A DNA stretch of 64,000 bases from WQXF01 sp031552825 (GTDB taxonomy: Bacteria > Bacillota > Clostridia > Christensenellales > Aristaeellaceae): positions 1 to 64,000 of the forward strand of contig JAVBMD010000018.1 of the NCBI GenBank assembly GCA_031552825.1, written 5' to 3'. Under the pieces are notes generated by a model, which saw only the letters and a program-made list of their open reading frames with translations, was not told where the DNA came from and ran no database searches. The stretch's first letter is position 1. Every line of letters begins with the position of its first letter. The translations under genes and the position numbers were made by a program. Positions 42,832 to 50,461 of this stretch are shown here, one piece after another.

Positions 42832-45101
42832 TGCGCACCCAGCTCCCGGAGCAGCGCCAGCGCCACCGCCTTGCCGTGCTCGCCCACCTCGCCCACTGGG
42901 CCGACGCAGGAGGGGCAACCGGCCTCGCACGGGCAGGCGGCGATCAGTTCCAGCGCGTGCGCCAGCAGCGTGTGCCGCATATCGTACACCTTCTCGCTCA
43001 GGCCGATGCCGCCGGGGCAGCCGTCGTAGAGCGTCAGCGTGGGCTTCTTGGTGAAGGGGTCGCGCACGTGGTAGACCACGTTGATGTCGCGCGGGGAGCA
43101 CATCAGGTACAGCGGCACGATTTGGCGCATCACGTTCGCGATGCCCAGCATGCCGCCCTGCAAATCGTCCTTGGGGTAGCGCTCGGCGACGGCCTCCTCC
43201 AGCGCCCACCAGCAGGCTGTGGTCTGCATCTCCAGTTCCGGCAGGTCGACCGGGCCGAAGCCCAGCGTCTCCTGCGTGTCGAGCTTGAACTTTTTGAACA
43301 TCGTCACCAACCAGGTCACCAGCACCTCGCCGTAGGCGCGGGAAAGGCCGCGCTCGGCTGGCTCCTCCTTGAGCACGTCGAGCACGCGCAGGCTGACGTT
43401 GAGGTCGGCGTCGGTGTAGTAATCGACCTCCACGTGGCGCACGTAGGCCTTTTTCTCGGTGAAGTCGAGCTTTTCGACCTGATATTGCTTGCCCTCGTGC
43501 AGGTAGATGGCGTGCTCGTGCAGCAGCATCGGCACGGTATAGCGATCCATCTCGCCGATGACGCGGTGCTTCTCGGGGCGCGTAATGTCGACGATCAGGA
43601 AGTTCTCCTCGCCGATGGAGCGTAGCGAGATTTCCGCCGCCGGGAACTCCTCGGCCATCCAGTGCCACCGATCGCCCACCTGATGCAAAATGTGCTGCTC
43701 GGTAAGGAAGTCGAGCAGCTCCGGCGTGGATTCCAGCGCGCCGTAGCGCTCGCCCTGCTCGAAGGGCAGCTCGTAGGCCGAGCACTTGAAGTGGCTGAGC
43801 AGGATGTAGAGGTTGTCGGGCGCGACGCGGGCGTGCTCCGGCGATTGCTCGAAGAAGTATTCCGGATGCTGCGCCACGTACTGATCCAGCGCGGCGGAGG
43901 AGGCGATCATCAGCGTCAGCGCGGTACCCTGCCGCCGCCCGGCGCGCCCGGCCTGCTGCCACGTGCTGGCCACCGTGCCCGGGTAACCGCAGAGCACGCA
44001 GGCGTCGAGCTGGCCGATATCGATGCCCAGCTCCAGCGCGTTGGTGGATACCACGGCGCGGATCTCGCCGCCGCGCAGCCCGCGCTCGATCTCGCGCCGC
44101 TGCGAGGGCAGGTAGCCGCCGCGATAGCCGCGCACCCGCCCGGCCTCGCCCAGCGGATCGCGCACCAAGTCCTTGAGGTGCCGCGTCAGCACCTCCACCG
44201 TCAGCCGCGATTTGCCGAATACGATGGTCGGGATGTCGTTCTTGACCAGCGCCGCCGCCAGCCGCGAGGTTTCCTGCAGCGAGGATTTGCGGATGCCCAG
44301 CTGCTTGTTGACCACCGGCGGGTTGTAGAAGATCACGTGGCGCGCGCCGCTGGAAGCGCCGTTCTCGTCGATCAGCTCTACCGGCGCGCCGATCAGCTGC
44401 TCCGCCAGCTCGCCGGGGTTGGCGATGGTGGCCGAGCAGCAGATGAACTGCGGATTGGAGCCATAAAACGCGCAGATGCGCCTCAGCCGCCGGATCACGT
44501 TGGCTAGGTTGGAGCCGAAGATGCCGCGGTAAGCGTGGATCTCGTCGATAACGACGTAGCGCAGGTTTTCAAACAGCTTTACCCACTGGGTATGGTGCGG
44601 CAGGATGCCGGAGTGCAGCATGTCCGGATTGGTGACCACCACATGCCCGGCTTGCCGGATGGCCTTGCGCGCGGCGCCGGGGGTATCGCCGTCATAGGTG
44701 TAGGTCTTGATGTCCTCGCCCAGCGCGGTAATCAGCTCATACAGCTCCGCCACCTGATCGGCCGACAGCGCCTTGGTGGGAAACAAATACAGCGCGCGGC
44801 TGTCGGGATTTTGCAGAATGCTGTGCAGCACCGGCAGGTTATAGCACAGCGTCTTGCCCGAAGCCGTGGGCGTGACGACGCAGGCGTTCCTGCCCTCGCC
44901 GATCACGTCGCAGGCACGGCGCTGGTGGATGTAGAGCTGCCGGATGCCGCGCTCGGCCAGCACGCGCGGCACGCGCGCGTCCAGCCCCGGCGGAAACTCC
45001 GCGTAGCGCGCCGGGCGCGGCGGAATCTCGCGCCAGTGCGTCACGTTCTCCATAAACGCGGGGTCGCGCCGCAGCGTATCGAGCAATTGATCGAGGTTCA
45101 T
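42828..45101 (-). CDS. mrfA: DEAD-box helicase MrfA (YprA type)
   Basis: The 757-aa helicase has Walker A TPTASGKT (near residue 80), VIDEIHAYRG (DEIH box), helicase C motifs ALELGIDIGQLDA and QQAGRAGRRQGT, and a C-terminal DUF1998-like region with Cys residues CPCEAGCPSC that bind metal in the family. B. subtilis MrfA (YprA) is a DNA-damage repair helicase partnered with MrfB. It lies 21 bp downstream of the TIR gene on the same strand, so they may share the TIR promoter. The length is typical. Confidence 0.9.
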   Translation of the reverse strand: MNLDQLLDTLRRDPAFMENVTHWREIPPRPARYAEFPPGLDARVPRVLAERGIRQLYIHQRRACDVIGEGRNACVVTPTASGKTLCYNLPVLHSILQNPDSRALYLFPTKALSADQVAELYELITALGEDIKTYTYDGDTPGAARKAIRQAGHVVVTNPDMLHSGILPHHTQWVKLFENLRYVVIDEIHAYRGIFGSNLANVIRRLRRICAFYGSNPQFICCSATIANPGELAEQLIGAPVELIDENGASSGARHVIFYNPPVVNKQLGIRKSSLQETSRLAAALVKNDIPTIVFGKSRLTVEVLTRHLKDLVRDPLGEAGRVRGYRGGYLPSQRREIERGLRGGEIRAVVSTNALELGIDIGQLDACVLCGYPGTVASTWQQAGRAGRRQGTALTLMIASSAALDQYVAQHPEYFFEQSPEHARVAPDNLYILLSHFKCSAYELPFEQGERYGALESTPELLDFLTEQHILHQVGDRWHWMAEEFPAAEISLRSIGEENFLIVDITRPEKHRVIGEMDRYTVPMLLHEHAIYLHEGKQYQVEKLDFTEKKAYVRHVEVDYYTDADLNVSLRVLDVLKEEPAERGLSRAYGEVLVTWLVTMFKKFKLDTQETLGFGPVDLPELEMQTTACWWALEEAVAERYPKDDLQGGMLGIANVMRQIVPLYLMCSPRDINVVYHVRDPFTKKPTLTLYDGCPGGIGLSEKVYDMRHTLLAHALELIAACPCEAGCPSCVGPVGEVGEHGKAVALALLRELGAQ

Positions 45102-45122
45102 GAGCGCGCCCCTCCTTTGATT

Positions 45123-46013
45123 TTAATGTACAAATACGCCATACAGAACGATACAGAGCAACGCCAGCGCATATACCGCGAAAAAAATCTTCGGCACGCG
45201 ACGCTCGCCACTGGTGAAGGACACATATCGCTTCTTGTTTAACCGATCCGAAAGCGCCGCCCACTCGGCATCAAACAAGGAGGCGGGCAGTTGTTTTTCC
45301 ATCGCGCTGATGATCTTTAGTTTGCTCGCATTCAGGTTGCCATAGGAAACCAATATCCCCATCCAAGCCATGCACAGCACCATGCCGAACAGCGAAAATG
45401 CGCCGCCGATGTATAGTTTATAAGCAGCATTCAATTGCAGTGCCAGCAGCGTGCTCACGATGGTTACCAACGCAACGTTCACAGTATTATAATAATTGTT
45501 CACGCTTTGCCTCCGGGCAACCAGCGCTTCCGACGTTTGCAAAAACACCTTGTATTGTTCCAGCAACAGCTTTTGATCCAGCGAATCTATCGGATCATTG
45601 AAGATATGGTAATCGCCGCTTTCAAAAGAACGGATGTATTCAATCAGCGCATCCACATCCATCTCGCTATCGTAAGGTATCAAAGCGCCGGTGTACGCAT
45701 CTGAAACCTCAAGCGCTGGGTGTCGCGGGTTTTCTGGCGCCAGCAAAACAGTGACCAGTTTCTTGTTACAGCGGATGGTCTCCCGGATTTCCCATGCGAT
45801 ATATGGGCTAGCGTAAGAGTTTTCGCCCACCGCAAACAGCACCAGTTGCGCGCGCCGAATCTTTTGGCGCGCCCCGATTTTCCACAGCTTGCCGCCCTTC
45901 CTCAGCACCAGCGGATTGATGCTAAATACGCTTTGGCGCAGCCGCGACAGAATGGTTTCTACCTGCGCTTGGTCAGCACTGGAATGGATGACAAAGATAT
46001 CCACGCGGCGCAC
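45123..46013 (-). CDS. TIR-domain protein with C-terminal membrane helices
   Basis: The 296-aa protein has an N-terminal TIR-like domain (residues 1 to ~110): MRRVDIFVIHSSAD, then SYASPYIAWEIRET with the conserved Glu75 that is catalytic in NAD-cleaving TIRs, and KKLVTVLLAP. A linker leads to a region with helices near 173-193, 200-220 and 272-293. It has an amphipathic RARRQS-like entry and a LNASKLKIISAMEKQLP segment resembling RipA/SLATT-type membrane modules. TIR plus membrane modules occur in antiphage effectors and stress proteins. GC is lower than in the flanking genes, suggesting acquisition. It has its own promoter with a LexA-box-like palindrome. Confidence 0.72.
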   Translation of the reverse strand: MRRVDIFVIHSSADQAQVETILSRLRQSVFSINPLVLRKGGKLWKIGARQKIRRAQLVLFAVGENSYASPYIAWEIRETIRCNKKLVTVLLAPENPRHPALEVSDAYTGALIPYDSEMDVDALIEYIRSFESGDYHIFNDPIDSLDQKLLLEQYKVFLQTSEALVARRQSVNNYYNTVNVALVTIVSTLLALQLNAAYKLYIGGAFSLFGMVLCMAWMGILVSYGNLNASKLKIISAMEKQLPASLFDAEWAALSDRLNKKRYVSFTSGERRVPKIFFAVYALALLCIVLYGVFVH

Positions 46014-46069
46014 ACCACCTTACCCGAATCCGCTTTGCGATGGAAAAGCCGGAAGCATATATCCCCCGT

Positions 46070-46098
46070 ATTATACATTAACCGTCCAAGACTGTCCA
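46070..46098 (-). promoter_or_regulatory. Promoter of the TIR gene
   Basis: On the minus strand TGGACA (46093-46098) and TATAAT (46070-46075) are spaced by 17 bp; the -35 matches consensus at five of six positions. Confidence 0.7.
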
Positions 46099-46114
46099 TT
46101 CGTTTGCGCAAATT

Positions 46115-46134
46115 TTGCGAACGTGCTTTCGCAA
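46115..46134. promoter_or_regulatory. LexA-box-like palindrome upstream of the TIR promoter
   Basis: TTGCGAA-CGTGCT-TTCGCAA is a perfect 7-bp inverted repeat. Its core, 46118-46131, matches the Firmicutes SOS box CGAAC-RNRY-GTTYG at 13 of 14 positions. A second palindrome, TTTGCGCAAA, lies at 46103-46112. The site is 17 bp upstream of the -35. Confidence 0.5.
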
Positions 46135-46148
46135 TCATGCACGGCTTG

Positions 46149-46385
46149 CTATTGCCTATGCGCGGTAATAATCGTGAAGCTATGCGCGTTCACGGTGATC
46201 ACGATCCCGTCCACGCGAACATACCAATTTTTGCCCTTGCGGGTAATATCGCTCGATGCCAAGATCTTTTCTTTGCACCATGCGATGACGTCCTCGTCCT
46301 GCATTTTTATGTTTCGTCTGATTCGCACGATCCCCAATTCCGTCGTGTGGATTGCATCGATGTTGCGCAGCAGCTCATTCACCAT
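46149..46385 (-). CDS. DUF3781-like small protein
   Basis: The 78-aa protein reads LLRNIDAIHTTELGIVRI, then DVIAWCKEKI and ITRKGKNWYVRVDGIVITVNAHSFTIITAH, matching as far as I recall the small DUF3781 family of unknown function. Two residues, HTTELG and the NAHSF-TIITAH end, look like its conserved core. Its ATG directly follows the GH5 stop (TAGATG), with GGGGAGGGA in the last GH5 codons as ribosome binding site, so it is translated with that gene. Function not known. Confidence 0.65.
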   Translation of the reverse strand: MVNELLRNIDAIHTTELGIVRIRRNIKMQDEDVIAWCKEKILASSDITRKGKNWYVRVDGIVITVNAHSFTIITAHRQ

Positions 46386-47390
46386 CTATTCCCTCCCCGT
46401 TTCTCCAACCAGCGCCTCCAGCAGCGGTTGATGAAACGCCCCCGCATCGTTATCGTACACGCCGAAGTCGGAGCAGAATTCCCAATAGCCCCACGCGATG
46501 CCCCGCGCTTCGGCCTCGCGGGCGACGCAGGCCGTCCAGCGCGCGCGGGAGGCCATGTCGGCCTCCTTGTATACGCCGAACTCGCCTAGGTATACCGGCA
46601 ATCCGGCGCGCGCCGACCAAGCCGCCGCCGCGTCCAGCTCCCGCCGGATCGCCTGCCGCTCGTCCTCGGTACCCAGCCACTGCACGCGGCGCGATGTGTC
46701 CTCAAGCGCCGCCCACGCCGCGCCCTGATGCGTAAATTCGAAAGGCTGATAGAAGTGAATCGTGCCGATCAGGTTCGGGTCGTTTGCCGGGAAGTCCATA
46801 CGCGTCAGTCCTTCCGCGTTCTCCCAGCCCGCCGCGCCGATCAGCACGCGCCGCGTCGGGTTGCTCTCCCGCACCGCCGCCAGCGCCTCGGGTACCCACC
46901 GCTTCCACACCTCCGGCGGCATGCCCGGCTCGTTGAGCAGCTCGAAGAGCAAATCGTCGGGCTGGTCTGCGTAATGCGCCGCGATCTGCCGCCACATCGC
47001 CAGAAACCGCGCCTGCTCCGCCGACGGATCGGCCGCCGTCAACTCCTCGTAGTGATGCACGTCGAGGATCACCGCCAGCCCGGCCTCACGGCAGGCGGCG
47101 ATGATATGATCCGCCCGGTCGAATATCCAGCGCGCTATCGTATACGGCGGCTCGGCTTGGGCATAGATCGACCAGCGCACCGGCAGGCGCACGTGGTCAA
47201 AGCCTGCTTCCTGAATAATCTTCGGGTACGCGCCATCGAAGGTTTCGCCCCACGCGCCTTCGCCGGGCGCGTCGAGCATGTTGCCAAGGTTGACGCCGCG
47301 CGCGAGCGGCATCCGCTCCGCGCGCGCCGGGACGCGCGGCATGCTTAGCAAGAAAAACACGAGCACGCAAAGCAACAGACCGCGCTTCAT
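46386..47390 (-). CDS. Secreted glycoside hydrolase family 5 (endoglucanase-like)
   Basis: The 334-aa protein starts with a signal peptide (MKRGLLLCVLVFFLLSMPR, cleavage near residue 24) and has the GH5 TIM barrel: RGVNLGNMLD, VRLPVRWSIY, HHYEEL, LFELLNEPG with proton donor Glu154, and VYLGEFGVY with nucleophile Glu270. The retaining mechanism is implied. The substrate is probably beta-1,4-glucan or a hemicellulose. ATG at 47390 follows ATAGGAGG. Promoter at 47413-47441 is divergent from yaaA. Confidence 0.88.
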   Translation of the reverse strand: MKRGLLLCVLVFFLLSMPRVPARAERMPLARGVNLGNMLDAPGEGAWGETFDGAYPKIIQEAGFDHVRLPVRWSIYAQAEPPYTIARWIFDRADHIIAACREAGLAVILDVHHYEELTAADPSAEQARFLAMWRQIAAHYADQPDDLLFELLNEPGMPPEVWKRWVPEALAAVRESNPTRRVLIGAAGWENAEGLTRMDFPANDPNLIGTIHFYQPFEFTHQGAAWAALEDTSRRVQWLGTEDERQAIRRELDAAAAWSARAGLPVYLGEFGVYKEADMASRARWTACVAREAEARGIAWGYWEFCSDFGVYDNDAGAFHQPLLEALVGETGRE

Positions 47391-47412
47391 GCAGCCACCT
47401 CCTATTTTTTGC

Positions 47413-47441
47413 ATTATAACACGCCTTCCGGGGCGATACAA
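47413..47441 (-). promoter_or_regulatory. GH5 gene promoter
   Basis: On the minus strand TTGTAT (47436-47441) and TATAAT (47413-47418) are spaced by 17 bp, about 22 bp before the ATG. Confidence 0.7.
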
Positions 47442-47458
47442 TCCGGCGCCGGTCGTGG

Positions 47459-47464
47459 TATAAT
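47459..47464 (+). promoter_or_regulatory. -10 box of yaaA
   Basis: A perfect TATAAT lies 47 bp before the ATG. The -35 region overlaps the divergent GH5 promoter and has no clear hexamer (best GATACA). Confidence 0.5.
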
Positions 47465-47511
47465 GCACCCATTCGCGCAAATACTTGTATCTGTCGAAAG
47501 GAAATCCGCTT

Positions 47512-48261
47512 ATGCCGTTTCTGCTTTCCCCCGCCCGCAACATGCGCCCGGTCGACATCCCCGGCGTAACGCCCACCCGCCCGCTCTTCGGCGAAAAGAC
47601 GATGCGCATCGTCGAGGCGCTGCGCCAGCACGGCCCCTTGGAGCTGGAATCGCTGCTGCAGACCGATCCGGCAAAGGCGCTGGCCTTGGTGGATACCTAT
47701 CAGCGCTTCGACCAACTAGGGCCTGGCACCCCCGCGATCACCTCCTACGTGGGCATCGCCTATCGCAACCTTGGCCCCGCCGACTTTACCGCCGAGGACT
47801 TTGCCTTCGCGCAGGAGCATCTTCGCATCCTGAGCGCGCTGCACGGCATGCTGCGCCCCTTCGACGGCATCGTGCCCCACCGGCTGGGGCTGGACTGCGG
47901 CGCGCGTCTGATGGATCAGAGCCTGTACGCGTTCTGGGGCGATACCCTGCACAAGGCGCTCTTCCCGCGCGCGGATTGGGTGATCGGTCTGGCGTCCAAT
48001 GAATACATGAAGCTGCTAACCCCCTATCTCTCCCCGGCGGACCGCGTGCTGAGCTGCGAATTTTACGTGCAAAAGCCCGACGGCGCGAAGGCCACGCCCA
48101 ACAGCGTAAAGACGGCGCGCGGGCAAATGGCGCGCTTTCTCATTCAAAACCGGATCGACGAGCCGGAAGGCCTTAAGGATTTTGATTGGGAGGGCTACCG
48201 GTTCATCCCGGGGCGATCCGACGCGCGGCACTATGTATTTATCCAGCAGCGGCAGGGGTAA
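47512..48261 (+). CDS. yaaA: Peroxide stress protein YaaA
   Basis: The 249-aa protein matches the UPF0246/YaaA family: FLLSPARNMRP at the N-terminus, FGEKTMRIVEALR, TSYVGIAYRNL, LYAFWGDTLHKALFP and the C-terminal ARGQMARFLI segment. E. coli YaaA lowers intracellular free iron during H2O2 stress and binds DNA. The ATG at 47512 follows GAAAGGAAA; an upstream TTG is less likely. It lies just before the iron-sulfur cluster genes. Confidence 0.85.
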   Translation: MPFLLSPARNMRPVDIPGVTPTRPLFGEKTMRIVEALRQHGPLELESLLQTDPAKALALVDTYQRFDQLGPGTPAITSYVGIAYRNLGPADFTAEDFAFAQEHLRILSALHGMLRPFDGIVPHRLGLDCGARLMDQSLYAFWGDTLHKALFPRADWVIGLASNEYMKLLTPYLSPADRVLSCEFYVQKPDGAKATPNSVKTARGQMARFLIQNRIDEPEGLKDFDWEGYRFIPGRSDARHYVFIQQRQG

Positions 48262-48312
48262 CGCTCCATTGTTCGCCGCGTGTAACTTTTTGATTTTCCC
48301 TCTTTTCCGCTA

Positions 48313-48350
48313 TTGACAAGCCGCCTTGGCGGTGCTACTATTGGGTAGCA
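48313..48350 (+). promoter_or_regulatory. Promoter and operator of the Rrf2-iscS-iscU operon
   Basis: TTGACA (48313-48318) and TACTAT (48336-48341) are spaced by 17 bp. A CCGCC-TT-GGCGG palindrome sits in the spacer (48321-48332), and TGCTAC (48333-48338) with GTAGCA (48345-48350) forms an inverted repeat over the -10. This is a sensible position for repression by the operon's own Rrf2 protein. Confidence 0.7.
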
Positions 48351-48424
48351 ATCCGGACGAAAACCATCGGAATTGAATTTTCACCGGCGCAATCACGCAT
48401 ATTCCTCGCGAAAGGAGCGTCCGC

Positions 48425-48862
48425 ATGAAGCTTTCCACCCGCGCGAAATACGGCATTCACGCCATGCTGGACTTGGCGGTGAACCAGGGATCCGGCCCGC
48501 AGCCCATCAAGCAAATCGCCGAGCGGCAGGGGATTCCGGAACAGTATCTGGAGCAACTGATCGCCGTGCTGCGGCGGGAGGGGCTGGTGTCCAGCGTGCG
48601 CGGCGCGCAGGGCGGGTACTACCTAGGCAAGCCGCCCGGGGAGATCACCATGGCGGATCTGGTGCGCGTGCTGGAGGGGCCGATCGGCCTGTGCGACTGC
48701 TTGGAGGACGAGCAGTGCTGCGAGAAGATCGGCAAATGCCCGGCCAAGCTCGTGTGGCAGAAGCTTTCCCGCAGCATGGACGACGTGTTGCGCGGGGTTA
48801 CATTGGCGGATATGCAGGAAGATTTTTTTCGCATGCATGCGGAAGAGGGGGAACCCAAGTGA
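48425..48862 (+). CDS. Rrf2/IscR-family regulator with Fe-S-type cysteines
   Basis: This 145-aa winged-helix regulator shows MKLSTRAKYGIHAMLDLA, the recognition region IAERQGIPEQYLEQL and the wing VRGAQGGYYLGKPP. The C-terminal part has Cys90, Cys92, Cys98, Cys99 and Cys105; Cys92/98/105 resemble the three [2Fe-2S] ligands of IscR. It probably senses cluster status and represses the downstream iscSU genes. Its stop overlaps the iscS GTG start, confirming the operon. AAAGGAGCG precedes the ATG. Confidence 0.9.
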   Translation: MKLSTRAKYGIHAMLDLAVNQGSGPQPIKQIAERQGIPEQYLEQLIAVLRREGLVSSVRGAQGGYYLGKPPGEITMADLVRVLEGPIGLCDCLEDEQCCEKIGKCPAKLVWQKLSRSMDDVLRGVTLADMQEDFFRMHAEEGEPK

Positions 48863-50085
48863 GCATTCGTTACTTTGATAATGCAGGCACCACCGCCGTC
48901 AAGCCCGAGGTGCTGGCGGCGATGATGCCTTACCTTGCCGAGCACTACGGCAACGCCAGCAGCATCCACGCCGTTGGGCGCGACGCGCACAAGGCGGTGG
49001 ACAAGGCGCGCGCGCAGGTTGCCGCCGCCATCGGCGCACTGCCCGAGGAGATTTACTTCACCGCTGGCGGCACCGAATCCGATAACTGGGCGATCAAGGG
49101 CGCGGCCTTCGCGCTCTCGCAAAAGGGCAAGCATATCATCACCAGCGCCGTCGAGCACCATGCGGTGCTGCACAGCTGCCAGTGGCTGGAGAAGCAGGGC
49201 TTCGAGGTCACCTACCTGCCGGTGGACGAGGAGGGCATGATCCGCCTGCCGGAGCTGGCGGCGGCGATCCGCCCCGATACCATCCTCATCACCATCATGA
49301 TGGCCAACACCGAGATCGGCACCATTCAGCCCATCGCCGAGATCGGCGCGCTGGCGCGGGAGAAAAAGATCTTGTTCCATACCGACGCGGTGCAGGCAGT
49401 GGGCGCGGTGCCCATCGACGTAAAGGTGCTAAACGTCGATCTGCTCTCGATCTCGGGGCACAAGTTTTACGGCGTCAAGGGCGTGGGCGCGCTCTACATC
49501 CGCAAGGGCGTGCGCATCGAGAACCTGATCCACGGCGGCGCGCAGGAGCGCGGACGCCGCGCGGGCACCGAGAACCTGCCCGCCATCGTCGGCATGGGCG
49601 CCGCCATCGAGCTGGCCACCCGCGACGTCGCGGCGCACGCCGCCCGGCTTACCAAGCTGCGCGACAAGCTCATCGACGGCATCCTCGGTAGCATCCCCTA
49701 CACCCGGCTCAACGGCCACCGCACCCAGCGGCTGCCCGGCAACGTCAACGTATCGGTGCTCTACATCGAGGGCGAGGCGCTGCTGCTGCGGCTGGATCTG
49801 GCGGGCATCGAGGCCTCCAGCGGCTCGGCCTGCACCTCCGGCTCGCTGGATCCCTCGCACGTGCTGCTGGCGATCGGCCTGCCGCACGAGGTAGCGCACG
49901 GCTCGCTGCGCCTCTCGCTGGGCGATTACAATACCGAGGAAGAGGTCGACGCCGTGCTGCGCGAGCTGCCCGGCATCGTGCAGACGTTGCGCGATATGTC
50001 GCCCATGTATCAGGACATGATCGAAGGAAAAGATGTGTCCAACGGAAAAGAGACGGTCAACGGAAAGGGTGAACACCATGTATAG
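48859..50085 (+). CDS. iscS: Cysteine desulfurase (NifS/IscS)
   Basis: The 408-aa PLP enzyme removes sulfur from L-cysteine for Fe-S cluster and tRNA thiolation. The N-terminus IRYFDNAGTTAVKPEV, the PLP-lysine Lys202 in SISGHKFYG, and the persulfide Cys325 in SGSACTSGSLDPSH are all present. The GTG at 48859 overlaps the regulator stop (GTGA), and AGAGGGGGAA lies upstream, so a longer ATG-initiated frame is rejected. It is followed by iscU with an 8-bp overlap. Confidence 0.94.
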   Translation: MSIRYFDNAGTTAVKPEVLAAMMPYLAEHYGNASSIHAVGRDAHKAVDKARAQVAAAIGALPEEIYFTAGGTESDNWAIKGAAFALSQKGKHIITSAVEHHAVLHSCQWLEKQGFEVTYLPVDEEGMIRLPELAAAIRPDTILITIMMANTEIGTIQPIAEIGALAREKKILFHTDAVQAVGAVPIDVKVLNVDLLSISGHKFYGVKGVGALYIRKGVRIENLIHGGAQERGRRAGTENLPAIVGMGAAIELATRDVAAHAARLTKLRDKLIDGILGSIPYTRLNGHRTQRLPGNVNVSVLYIEGEALLLRLDLAGIEASSGSACTSGSLDPSHVLLAIGLPHEVAHGSLRLSLGDYNTEEEVDAVLRELPGIVQTLRDMSPMYQDMIEGKDVSNGKETVNGKGEHHV

Positions 50086-50461
50086 CGAAAAGGTGATGGA
50101 TCATTTCAGCAACCCGCGCAACGTGGGCGAGCTGGACAACGCCGACGGCGTCGGCCAGGTGGGCAACGCCAAGTGCGGCGATATCATGCGCATGAGCATC
50201 CAGGTGGAGGATGGCGTGATTACCGACGTGCGCTTTAAAACCTTCGGCTGCGGCGCCGCCATCGCCACCAGCAGCATGGCCACCGAAATGATAAAGGGCA
50301 AGACCATCAAGGAGGCCCTGCAGCTCACCAACAAGGCGGTGGCCGAAGCGCTGGACGGCCTGCCGCCGGTCAAGATGCATTGCTCGCTGCTCGCCGAGGA
50401 GGCCATCAAGGCCGCCATCGAGGACTACCTGCAAAAGCATCCCGAAGCCAATCATGATTAA
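50078..50461 (+). CDS. iscU: Fe-S cluster scaffold IscU/NifU
   Basis: The 127-aa scaffold has the three cluster cysteines Cys33 (NAKCGD, with Asp35), Cys58 (FGCGAA) and Cys102 (MHCSLL). The N-terminus MYSEKVMDHFSNPRNVG is typical. It receives sulfur from the adjacent IscS. The ATG at 50078 lies inside the end of iscS, and the 3' end overlaps the next gene by 8 bp. No HscA/HscB or ferredoxin gene follows, as in the minimal Clostridial iscR-iscS-iscU set. Confidence 0.94.
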   Translation: MYSEKVMDHFSNPRNVGELDNADGVGQVGNAKCGDIMRMSIQVEDGVITDVRFKTFGCGAAIATSSMATEMIKGKTIKEALQLTNKAVAEALDGLPPVKMHCSLLAEEAIKAAIEDYLQKHPEANHD

